From: Actinomycetota bacterium
GTDB lineage: Bacteria; Actinomycetota; Acidimicrobiia; Acidimicrobiales; SZUA-35
Length of the DNA: 6,854 bases
Assembly: GCA_027730885.1 (NCBI GenBank)
Contig: JAQCHM010000183.1
Span: forward strand, 1 to 6,854
Direction: 5' to 3'
How positions within the stretch are numbered: position 1 is the first letter of the stretch; each line of letters begins with the position of its first letter. The notes beneath the pieces were generated by a model. That model did no database searches. It was not told the origin of the DNA and worked only from the letters and a program-made list of their open reading frames with translations. The position numbers and the translations under genes are program-made. Of the stretch, positions 1 through 5,625 are shown one piece after another.

Positions 1-130
1 GGTGCGGGACGTCGCCGACCGGCGTGCGTGCTACCCCACGGGAGACAGTAGTCTAACGGTCGTTTGGTAGAGAAGTCCAGACACGAAGCAATCATAGCTT
101 CACCGACGCGGTCGTCCGCGATCCAGCCGG
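1..130. other. Intergenic segment downstream of the MaoC gene
   Basis: This stretch follows the stop codon of the last gene of the left block. I see no convincing coding frame, RNA gene or hairpin-plus-T-run terminator in it. A short frame open from base 64 on the plus strand mostly runs antisense to the MaoC gene and is not credible. The only notable feature is a small palindromic element at 53-66, listed separately. The segment could include the promoter region of a neighbour beyond the left edge. Confidence 0.5.
53..66. promoter_or_regulatory. Possible small operator-like palindrome
   Basis: The sequence CTAACGGTCGTTTG has arms CTAACG and CGTTTG around a GT centre, with one mismatch between arms. 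The core AACG-GT-CGTT is a perfect 4-base-arm dyad. Dyads of this size are common as TetR-family operators in actinobacteria, but a 10-14 base palindrome also arises by chance. No gene start is visible next to it in the window, so its target would lie off the left edge. Confidence 0.2.
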
Positions 131-565
131 TCACGACTCGACGCGGGCGGTCGCTGATCCGGTCAGCACATTGCGGCCGTCCTGATTGGTCACCGTCATC
201 GAGAGGTCGACGAGAGCGGATTCAGCGTCGGAACGGATCCCCGTGACCTCGAACGCACCGGTCAGGGTGTCACCCGGCCAGACCTGAGCGGCAAAACGCG
301 CGCCAAAGTCGGTGAGCCGGCCGATGCCGACCAGGGACGTCAAAGCCGTACCGGTCAACCCCATCGTGAGCATGCCGTGGGCGAACACCGACGGGTAGCC
401 AGCCGCTTCGGTCGCGAAACGCTCGTCGGTATGAATCGGGTTGTAATCACCCGACACCCCGGCGTACTGGACGATGCGCGTGCGGGTGAGGTTCTCGATG
501 ACGACCACCTCGAACCGGTGGCCGACTGACACTTCAGAGGCCCGGAGGCCCGATTCCACGGTCAT
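131..565 (-). CDS. MaoC-like (R)-specific enoyl-CoA hydratase, catalytic subunit
   Basis: This encodes a 144-residue single-hotdog protein that should add water to a trans-2-enoyl-CoA, giving a 3-hydroxyacyl-CoA in the cytoplasm. Residues 34-51 (YAGVSGDYNPIHTDERFA) match the R-hydratase signature throughout, with the catalytic pair Asp40 and His45. The FAHGMLTMG segment (61-69) is the usual substrate-side helix. The length matches HadB/ChsH1-type small subunits (about 130-150 residues) rather than double-hotdog MFE-2 hydratases. The ATG shares one base with the TGA of the upstream hotdog gene (TGATG) and has only a weak Shine-Dalgarno, so translation is probably coupled. The neighbour looks like a non-catalytic partner, so I infer a heteromeric hydratase. 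The family call is firm. The substrate is not known; an unsaturated steroid side-chain or other branched acyl-CoA is a guess from context. Confidence 0.9.
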   Translation of the reverse strand: MTVESGLRASEVSVGHRFEVVVIENLTRTRIVQYAGVSGDYNPIHTDERFATEAAGYPSVFAHGMLTMGLTGTALTSLVGIGRLTDFGARFAAQVWPGDTLTGAFEVTGIRSDAESALVDLSMTVTNQDGRNVLTGSATARVES

Positions 566-1047
566 CAGCTCACCACCTTCTCGGTTTTGACGCCGACACC
601 ACGAGCGGTGACGATCAACTCGCCCGCATCGTCGCGGTACTCGGTGATGGACTCGCGAAACGTGAGCTTGCCGGAGCGCTCGCTGTGCTTCTCCCAGGTC
701 TTGCCCTCGCTGGTCGTGGCGTGGAGCACGGTGCCGGCGTGCAGCGGACGGTGGTACGTGAAGTGCTGTTCGGCATGCAGGCCGGACCCGCCGCCGCCGT
801 CACCACTGCGATCGACTCCTGATGCCTCGGCACCGGACCCAAGCCACGGCTCACCGTTCTTCGGTCGGAGGAAGTAGTCAGGATCGAACTGAGCGCTCGC
901 CTGGACGAACGTGGGCGGCGCCATGATGCCACCGGCCTCGATGGATGCCGGGTCATCCGGGTCGCCGTAGATCGGGCTGTCGTCGCCGACCGCTCTCGCA
1001 AACATCATGATGTGCCCGGTTTCGACCGGGAACCGTTCAGCGGTCAT
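565..1047 (-). CDS. Hotdog-fold dehydratase-like subunit (MaoC N-type), probably non-catalytic partner
   Basis: This encodes a 160-residue protein of the FAS1-like dehydratase/MaoC_dehydrat_N type, seen in HadA and in the N-terminal part of ChsH2. Residues 16-28 (FARAVGDDSPIYG) align with the R-hydratase signature of the next gene. Asp22 is kept, but Tyr27 sits where the catalytic His belongs and Ser24 replaces Asn. The conserved APPTF (43-47) and a late segment typical of the family (HAEQHFTYHRPLHAGTVL, 91-108) follow. A glycine-rich linker lies at 81-89. The ATG at 1047 is preferred because AGGAGG (1052-1057) lies just before it; the same frame extends to 1140 but would overlap the SDR gene. 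The 3' end overlaps the catalytic MaoC gene by one base. I infer that the two gene products form one heteromer, as HadA-HadB and ChsH1-ChsH2 do. The subunit may shape the acyl-binding pocket. Confidence 0.85.
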   Translation of the reverse strand: MTAERFPVETGHIMMFARAVGDDSPIYGDPDDPASIEAGGIMAPPTFVQASAQFDPDYFLRPKNGEPWLGSGAEASGVDRSGDGGGGSGLHAEQHFTYHRPLHAGTVLHATTSEGKTWEKHSERSGKLTFRESITEYRDDAGELIVTARGVGVKTEKVVS

Positions 1048-1073
1048 CGTTCCTCCTCGAGTCGTTCGACGTG

Positions 1074-1103
1074 GGTCATTTGGTCTCGGGTCATAGGGTC
1101 TCG
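1074..1103. repeat. Imperfect 15-bp tandem duplication across the SDR stop codon
   Basis: Two adjacent 15-base units, GGTCATTTGGTCTCG (1074-1088) and GGTCATAGGGTCTCG (1089-1103), agree at 13 of 15 positions. The right unit contains the SDR stop codon (TGA at 1093-1091 on the minus strand). The unit is a multiple of three, so the left copy puts a second TGA in the same frame at 1078-1076. It looks like a short local duplication that left tandem in-frame stops. No function is evident. Confidence 0.7.
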
Positions 1104-2041
1104 GGCGGCCGACCGGAGATCGCCGAGACCGGAGCAGCATCGGCCACCAACTGGGGGACGACGTCGTCGAGCGCTCGCGGATCCCAGCGAGCCCCGATAT
1201 CGACGTGTGGTCCGAGCCTCCAGCCCTCTGACACGCCGATCATTCCGCCACCGGTGTTGAAGACACGACCGGTGATCGCGCTCGACGCGGGGCTGGCGAG
1301 CCAGGTTACGATCGGCGCAACGTTGTCCGGATGGTAGGGATCGAACGCTTCCTGCGCCGCGTGCGTCTCCATCCTCTTACGTGTGCCCTCGGTGATCATC
1401 CGGGTCAACGCTGATGGAGCAATCGCGTTCACGGTGACGCCATAGCGCCCGAGTTCCTTCGACGCGATGATCGTCAACGACGCAATACCCGCCTTGGCAG
1501 CGCCGTAGTTCGATTGTCCAACGTTGCCGTAGATCCCCGACGCCGAGCTGGTGTTGATGACTCGCGCGTCGACATTTTCACCAGCCTTGCTCCGCTCGCG
1601 CCAGTGCTCAGCCGCGAAGCGCATGGTCGCGAATGTGCCCTTCAGGTGGACTCGCACGACGTCGTCGAACTCGGCTTCGGTCATATTCACGAGCATCCGG
1701 TCCCGAATGATCCCGGCGTTGTTCACCAGCACGTCGAGTCGCCCGTAGGTGTCGATCGCGGTCTGGACCAATCGCTGAGCACCCTTCCAACTCGAGACAT
1801 CATCGACGTTCGCCGTCGCCTGACCGCCGAAGGCGAGGATCTCCTGGACAACATCGTTGGCCGGTCCGGACGAGTGGTCGCTCCCGTCGGCGTTGGCCCC
1901 GATGTCGTTGACGACGACTGAGGCTCCTTGACGCGCCAACTCGACCGCCTCTCCGCGTCCGATGCCACGTCCGGCGCCGGTGACGATCGCCACGCGCCCG
2001 GCGCAGATCCCGTCGGGTTCGAGTGAGATGGTTTCGGTCAT
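1091..2041 (-). CDS. Short-chain dehydrogenase/reductase, MFE-2/Hsd4A-like 3-hydroxyacyl-CoA dehydrogenase
   Basis: This encodes a 316-residue classical SDR that probably oxidises a 3-hydroxyacyl-CoA to the 3-ketoacyl-CoA, or a comparable alcohol, with NAD+. The cofactor motif TGAGRGIG is at 21-28, and Asp46 at the end of strand 2 favours NAD(H) over NADP(H). NNAG is at 107-110. Ser166, Tyr179 and Lys183 form the catalytic set (YGAAK). The VHLKGTF segment (131-137), with His where many SDRs have Asn, is typical of the SDR domain of peroxisomal multifunctional enzyme type 2. About 45 residues follow the usual SDR end near GRVFNTGGG (259-266), and such an extension also occurs in that family. 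The ATG at 2041 follows GGAGGAG (2045-2051) at good spacing; a TTG twelve bases upstream would sit on this ribosome site and is unlikely. The hydratase genes follow 43 bases downstream. The exact substrate is unknown. Confidence 0.88.
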   Translation of the reverse strand: MTETISLEPDGICAGRVAIVTGAGRGIGRGEAVELARQGASVVVNDIGANADGSDHSSGPANDVVQEILAFGGQATANVDDVSSWKGAQRLVQTAIDTYGRLDVLVNNAGIIRDRMLVNMTEAEFDDVVRVHLKGTFATMRFAAEHWRERSKAGENVDARVINTSSASGIYGNVGQSNYGAAKAGIASLTIIASKELGRYGVTVNAIAPSALTRMITEGTRKRMETHAAQEAFDPYHPDNVAPIVTWLASPASSAITGRVFNTGGGMIGVSEGWRLGPHVDIGARWDPRALDDVVPQLVADAAPVSAISGRPPETL

Positions 2042-2111
2042 GAGCTCCTCCAAGGGATATCGGTGCGGGTCGACAATCGGTCTTCGAACCTGTGGATCCC
2101 GACCGCCGTCA

Positions 2112-2522
2112 TCATGCTTCGGGTTCGTGCATCAGCAGGTTGCGGCCATCGGAGAGTTCCTCCCAGGTGGGCCGGACCCGTTGGCCGATGTGCACATCCT
2201 CGGCTGCACATCCGACCACGCTGGTCATCACGCGCACGCCGTCGTCGAGGTCGACCAGCGCGACGGCGTACGGGACGCGATCGGCCAGCGCTGGATGGCC
2301 GGGGCGATACTGCACGCTGACTGCGTACACGGCACCGTGCCCGCAGGCATCGCTCCACGTGAGATCGGTACCGCCACAATGCGGACACAACACACGCGGA
2401 TACCAAACGGTGCGTTCGCACGAGTCGCAATGCTGCAACACGAGCCGCCGCTCACGGGTCGCCTCCCAGTAGGGCTCCGACACCGCCGAGATCGGCGGCT
2501 CGAATCGGGTCGGTTCACTCAC
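2112..2522 (-). CDS. DUF35 zinc-ribbon/OB-fold protein, partner of the thiolase-fold enzyme
   Basis: This encodes a 136-residue protein with a rubredoxin-like zinc ribbon formed by Cys32, Cys35, Cys46 and Cys49 (CxxC-x10-CxxC). It then has an OB-fold (about 60-122) with the typical PYAVALVDLDDGVRVMTSVV run (84-103). Stand-alone DUF35 proteins are usually encoded beside SCP-x/Ltp thiolase-fold enzymes and bind them. In the Ltp2-ChsH2 system the DUF35 domain is needed for retro-aldol cleavage. Here the GTG start overlaps the TGA of the thiolase-fold gene as GTGA, and GGAGG (2530-2534) lies seven bases upstream. I therefore chose GTG over a longer frame running to 2627 inside the neighbouring gene. 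The tight coupling suggests a stoichiometric complex. An IpfE-like role in an aryl-alkanoate pathway is an alternative. Family membership is clear, and the aldolase role is inferred. Confidence 0.9.
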   Translation of the reverse strand: MSEPTRFEPPISAVSEPYWEATRERRLVLQHCDSCERTVWYPRVLCPHCGGTDLTWSDACGHGAVYAVSVQYRPGHPALADRVPYAVALVDLDDGVRVMTSVVGCAAEDVHIGQRVRPTWEELSDGRNLLMHEPEA

Positions 2523-3721
2523 AGCGTCGCCTCCGTTCCCAGGATGATCGTCGATGTCGCCGAGAGCACGCCGCCGCAACCGTGTGCCACGGCCACCTCG
2601 GCGCCTGGTACCTGGCGTGGCCCGCATGAACCCTGAAGCTGTCGAACCGCTTCGACGAGCAGGAACATGCCGAACATGCCGGGGTGGGTATAGGCCAGAC
2701 CGCCACCCGACGTCTGTGCGGGAAACGACCCGCCCGGTCCGAGCCGGCCGTCTTCGACGAAACTGCCACCCTCGCCCTTCCCGCAGAAGCCGAGATCCTC
2801 GAGCGCTAGCAGGACGGTGATCGTGAACGAGTCGTAGAGCTGAGCCACATCGACGTCGCCGGGGCCGAGTCGCGCCGCGGCGAACGCCTTGGCGCCTGAC
2901 TCCCGCCCGGCGGTCACGGTGAGGTCCGGCATCTGGGAGATCATGCTGTGGCTGTGCGCTGTTCCGGCACCGAGGACGTACGCCGGGCGCTGACGGAGAT
3001 CCCGAGCACGCTCAGCCGACGTCATCACGATCGCTCCGGCACCATCGGTGACGAGGCAGCAGTCGAGCTTGTGCAACGGCGAGGCCGTCATCGGCGAAGC
3101 GAGCACATCCTCGATCGTGATCGGACCCCGCAGCGACGCGTTCGGGTTCAACGTGGCCCACTCACGAGTACTCACCGCTATTTGTGCGAGCTGCTCGGAG
3201 GTGGTGCCGTACTGGGCCATATGGCGGCTGGCAGCGAGTGAGTACGCTCCGATCGGCAGTTGGATGCCGTAGGGGATCTCCCACTCCACCCTCGGCACCT
3301 GATCGATGTCGGCTCCCCCTGACGGAAGCCCGCCGAGGAACCTGGCGCCGCCACGCTTGAAGGTCGACTTCGGCGTCTGCGCATAGACGATCACGACGAC
3401 CTCACACGCACCGCTGGCGATAGCGGCCGCAGCGTGTTCGACGTGTATTTCGAAGCTGGAGCCGCCCGTCTGGGTCGAGTCGGTCCAAACCGGGGAGACG
3501 CCGAGGTACTCCGCGAGCTCGACCGACGGCATCATCATCCCTCCGGTGCACGTGGCGAGACCGTCGACGTCTGCGAGCGACAGCCCGGCCGACTCAAGTG
3601 CCTCTCGGATGACCTGAACCTCAAGCGCCCGCAGGCTGCCTTGGAGGACGCCGTCAGGCGACACCGCGTCGGCGACACCGACGACTGCCGCTGCCCCGCG
3701 TACCGAATGCTGTCTGATCAC
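2519..3721 (-). CDS. Thiolase-superfamily protein (SCP-x/Ltp type) without nucleophilic Cys, probable acyl-CoA aldolase
   Basis: This encodes a 400-residue protein with the thiolase fold, the length of SCP-x thiolase domains and Ltp2. Where degradative thiolases carry the acyl-accepting Cys, this protein reads DSTQTGGSSFEIHVEHA (81-97) with no Cys. The end of the fold, HGCGGVLSA (380-388), is of the Ltp kind rather than the CxG motif of true thiolases. Tyr296 (QLYDSFT) and Tyr344 (GGGLAYTHPG) sit in segments where Ltp2-type aldolases carry functional tyrosines. I infer retro-aldol cleavage of a 3-hydroxyacyl-CoA, releasing a short acyl-CoA and a ketone or aldehyde. GTG at 3721 is the chosen start: GGAGG (3726-3730) lies four bases upstream and it gives family length. 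An ATG at 3760 would add 13 residues with no family similarity that I recognise. It is the first gene of the left block, overlapping the DUF35 gene. If a cysteine elsewhere serves, it could still be a thiolase. Confidence 0.85.
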   Translation of the reverse strand: MIRQHSVRGAAAVVGVADAVSPDGVLQGSLRALEVQVIREALESAGLSLADVDGLATCTGGMMMPSVELAEYLGVSPVWTDSTQTGGSSFEIHVEHAAAAIASGACEVVVIVYAQTPKSTFKRGGARFLGGLPSGGADIDQVPRVEWEIPYGIQLPIGAYSLAASRHMAQYGTTSEQLAQIAVSTREWATLNPNASLRGPITIEDVLASPMTASPLHKLDCCLVTDGAGAIVMTSAERARDLRQRPAYVLGAGTAHSHSMISQMPDLTVTAGRESGAKAFAAARLGPGDVDVAQLYDSFTITVLLALEDLGFCGKGEGGSFVEDGRLGPGGSFPAQTSGGGLAYTHPGMFGMFLLVEAVRQLQGSCGPRQVPGAEVAVAHGCGGVLSATSTIILGTEATL

Positions 3722-3774
3722 GACCCCTCCGTCTCGGCTCCCTGCATGACACCACGCCATCGGACTTGTGTGTA

Positions 3775-3811
3775 CCTCGACTGTGGTTGTACTCTACAAC
3801 CACAGTCGAGG
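3775..3811. promoter_or_regulatory. Perfect 17-base-arm inverted repeat, probable operator in the divergent promoter region
   Basis: The left arm CCTCGACTGTGGTTGTA (3775-3791) and right arm TACAACCACAGTCGAGG (3795-3811) are exact reverse complements around a three-base centre, CTC. The element lies between the divergent thiolase-fold and crotonase genes. A plausible -35 (TTGACA) of the left block lies just outside one arm, and candidate -10 hexamers lie across the centre. This is the expected position of a repressor operator controlling one or both blocks. TetR-family regulators such as KstR commonly control comparable gene sets, but this sequence is not a KstR site that I recognise, and no regulator gene is in the window. 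A terminator is unlikely because there is no T-run and both flanking genes start here. Confidence 0.75.
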
Positions 3812-3821
3812 GTGATGTCAA
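3791..3821 (-). promoter_or_regulatory. Candidate promoter of the left (minus-strand) block
   Basis: Reading the minus strand, a perfect TTGACA lies at 3821-3816. Seventeen bases later is TGTAGA (3798-3793), and nineteen bases later the better -10 match TAGAGT (3796-3791). Transcription would begin near 3785, leaving a leader of roughly 60-65 bases before the GTG at 3721. The right arm of the large inverted repeat fills much of the spacer and its centre covers the -10, so a bound repressor would block polymerase. The long spacer of the second option is a weakness. Confidence 0.4.
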
Positions 3822-3828
3822 CGTGGGG

Positions 3829-3845
3829 GTCGGACAAAATCCGAC
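3829..3845. promoter_or_regulatory. Second, smaller inverted repeat upstream of the crotonase gene
   Basis: The arms GTCGGA (3829-3834) and TCCGAC (3840-3845) are exact reverse complements around CAAAA. The centre contains CAAAAT (3835-3840), a possible but weak -10 for the plus-strand block; I see no good -35 for it. The dyad is the size of many operators, but six-base arms in high-GC DNA can occur by chance. Its sequence is unrelated to the 3775-3811 repeat, so a different factor, or none, would bind it. Confidence 0.3.
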
Positions 3846-3866
3846 GCACTTGGCCGGGGGGGGTCG

Positions 3867-3883
3867 AGGATCCTGCCGATCCT
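3867..3883. repeat. Small inverted repeat in the crotonase leader
   Basis: AGGATC (3867-3872) and GATCCT (3878-3883) are exact reverse complements around CTGCC, just downstream of a run of eight G (3856-3863). It could form a weak hairpin in the leader RNA or be a chance dyad. It lies about 40 bases before the ribosome site and does not mask it. No riboswitch pattern is recognisable here. Confidence 0.3.
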
Positions 3884-3920
3884 TGATGGACAGACGCTTC
3901 CGGAGGGTTCCGGGCGCAGC

Positions 3921-3926
3921 AGGAGG
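3921..3926 (+). promoter_or_regulatory. Strong ribosome binding site fixing a TTG start
   Basis: AGGAGG stands five bases before the TTG at 3932. This spacing supports TTG as the start of the crotonase gene. The next in-frame candidate, GTG at 3941, would be fourteen bases away, which is too far. Confidence 0.75.
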
Positions 3927-3931
3927 AGAAC

Positions 3932-4753
3932 TTGATCCAAGTGGAGTATCAAACTTTGCTCACCGCACAGGCTGCGGGCGTGACGACGATCACCCTTAAT
4001 CGACCCGACCAGCTCAACGCCTTCGACGCCACGATGACCGCCGAGCTGAGCGACGCGATCGTGCGATTCGACGCCGACGACGCGACCCGGGCGATCGTGA
4101 TCACGGGTGCCGGTCGAGCGTTCAGTGCCGGTGCCGATGTGTCCGGCTCCCGACCACCGGGGTCAGTTGGTGACGCTCCCGCCGGTCCGGTCGAGCCGCC
4201 GCCGTTGCGGCCGTGGGAGTTGAGGACCCCGATCATCGCTGCGATCAACGGTGCCGCCGTCGGCATGGGGCTCACCTACCCGATGATGTGGGACATCCGG
4301 ATCGTGGCCGAGGACGCCAAGCTCGGATTCGTGTTCACCCGTCGCGGCCTCGTACCGGAGGGCAATGCGTCCTGGCTGCTGCCCCGTCTCGTCGGCGCCG
4401 GGACCGCTCTCGAACTGCTCCTGACCGGACGAATCTTCAGCGGCACAGAGGCCGCCCGGATCGGCCTCGCGACGCGAGCGGTCCCGCGCAATGACGTGCT
4501 CGACGCGGCGACAGAGCTGGCCACCGATATCGCCGCCAACACTGCGCCAGCAGCGGTTGCCGTGACGAAGAGGATGATGTACGAGTTCATGCAGGACGGT
4601 GATCGTTGGGCCGCGCGTCGACGCGAGCTCGAGATGTTCGCCTGGGCGCGACAGCTACCCGATGCGGGTGAAGGTGTCCGTTCTTTCATCGAGAAGCGGG
4701 CGCCCGCGTGGAGCGGCGTGTCCGTCGCCGACATCCCCGAGGAATGGCGTTGA
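3932..4753 (+). CDS. Crotonase-fold enoyl-CoA hydratase/isomerase family protein
   Basis: This encodes a 273-residue cytoplasmic crotonase of normal family length. Oxyanion-hole segments are visible at GRAFSAGADV (61-70) and INGAAVGMG (105-113). LTGRIFSGTEAARIGLATRAV (164-184) is the usual C-terminal helix region. Both glutamates of true hydratases appear to be missing: the first position aligns with Thr115 and the second with Phe135. Instead Glu143, in GLVPEGNASW, falls where delta3,delta2-enoyl-CoA isomerases carry their catalytic Glu. I therefore favour double-bond isomerisation, or another CoA-ester reaction, over hydration, which the MaoC pair can supply. The start is TTG, chosen because AGGAGG lies five bases upstream. 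The stop overlaps the start of the LLM gene (TGATG). It is the first gene of the right block and probably shares divergent control with the left one. Family certain, reaction uncertain. Confidence 0.88.
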   Translation: MIQVEYQTLLTAQAAGVTTITLNRPDQLNAFDATMTAELSDAIVRFDADDATRAIVITGAGRAFSAGADVSGSRPPGSVGDAPAGPVEPPPLRPWELRTPIIAAINGAAVGMGLTYPMMWDIRIVAEDAKLGFVFTRRGLVPEGNASWLLPRLVGAGTALELLLTGRIFSGTEAARIGLATRAVPRNDVLDAATELATDIAANTAPAAVAVTKRMMYEFMQDGDRWAARRRELEMFAWARQLPDAGEGVRSFIEKRAPAWSGVSVADIPEEWR

Positions 4754-5625
4754 TGGAGTACTGGCTGTTCCTTCCCCAGATGCGGTTCTCGATGGACGAA
4801 CTCGTCTCGCGTGCACAGGGCGCCGAGTCGGCAGGTTTCGACGGGATAGCGCTGATGGACCATCTCGCGCCGCCCATGGCCGAGCACCAACCCATGTACG
4901 ACGCGATCACCACCGCGACCTGGATCGCCGCAAACACCCAGCGGCTCTCGATCAGCCACCTCGTGCTGTGCGATGCGATGCGCCATCCGGCCGTGTTGGC
5001 GAAGCAGGCGGTGACGCTCGACCACGCTTCGAATGGCCGGTTCGAGCTCGGCATCGGTTGGGGGTCGGTCCCGGCCGAACTCGAAGCATTCGGTGTCGCC
5101 GACTCATCCGCACGCTCCCGCGTCACCCGCCTCGGCGAGACGCTGGAGATCTTGAAGGCACTCTGGTCCGGTGAGCCGGTGACGTTCGAGGGTGAACATT
5201 TCCGACTCTCCGGTGCGCAGCAATTGCCGGTCCCGAGCCGACCGATCCCGATCGTGATCGGGGGCAGCGGCAAGCAAACCCTGCAGCTCGTCAAGCGCCA
5301 CGCCGATTGGTGGAACGTCCCCCTCAGTGCCCTCGCTCGCGTCCCGGAACTCCGCGAGCAGGCGGGCGACGCCCGCGGCTCCGCCCAGATCATGGTGGCG
5401 CTCGTGCCTGACGAAGGTGCACGCTCCGAGGTGACAGAGCTGGCGACACGCCGTTTCGGCGCATACGGCGATGGGCTCGTGATCGGCACCGCCTCAGAGG
5501 TCGCCGAACGGTGCGATGCGTACGCTGCTCAAGGCATCGAACGGCTGTACCTCTGGTTCGCCGACTTCGCCACCCCGATGACACTCGAACAATTCGGTTC
5601 CGGCATCATCAAGCGAACCCCGTGA
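4753..5625 (+). CDS. Luciferase-like (LLM) oxidoreductase, probably F420-dependent
   Basis: This encodes a 290-residue TIM-barrel protein of the bacterial luciferase-like superfamily. Family features include an early strand MEYWLFLPQM (1-10), AESAGFDGIALMDHL (24-38), HPAVLAKQAVTLDHASNGRFELGIGWG (78-104) and the phosphate-side segment PIPIVIGGSG (164-173). The GRFELGIGWG run is typical of actinobacterial LLM enzymes that use coenzyme F420, though an FMN-dependent member cannot be excluded. It would transfer hydride to or from an unknown alcohol, ketone or alkene in this pathway. The ATG at 4753 overlaps the preceding TGA by one base and has GAGGA (4739-4743) nine bases upstream. In-frame ATGs at 4744 and 4708 are less likely: the first has no room for a ribosome site, the second lies inside the previous gene. 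The synthetase gene starts 62 bases downstream with no terminator between. Confidence 0.87.
   Translation: MEYWLFLPQMRFSMDELVSRAQGAESAGFDGIALMDHLAPPMAEHQPMYDAITTATWIAANTQRLSISHLVLCDAMRHPAVLAKQAVTLDHASNGRFELGIGWGSVPAELEAFGVADSSARSRVTRLGETLEILKALWSGEPVTFEGEHFRLSGAQQLPVPSRPIPIVIGGSGKQTLQLVKRHADWWNVPLSALARVPELREQAGDARGSAQIMVALVPDEGARSEVTELATRRFGAYGDGLVIGTASEVAERCDAYAAQGIERLYLWFADFATPMTLEQFGSGIIKRTP

Noticed and set aside
1048..1140. N-terminal extension of the degenerate hotdog gene up to 1140
   Set aside because: The extra 31 residues are Arg/Pro-rich, overlap the SDR gene, and precede a much better ATG with AGGAGG at 1052-1057.
1962..2636. Plus-strand open frame of 224 codons opposite the DUF35 gene
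   Set aside because: It spans two genes and the gap between them on the other strand. The opposite strand shows the zinc-ribbon cysteines and a good GTG start, so this frame is a shadow.
3775..3811. Large inverted repeat as a rho-independent terminator
   Set aside because: There is no T-run on either side, and the element lies between two divergent gene starts rather than after a gene end.
4276..5489. Two long minus-strand open frames (249 and 267 codons) opposite the crotonase and LLM genes
   Set aside because: Both lie fully antisense to well-supported genes, are Ser/Arg/Ala-rich, and have no fitting start context.
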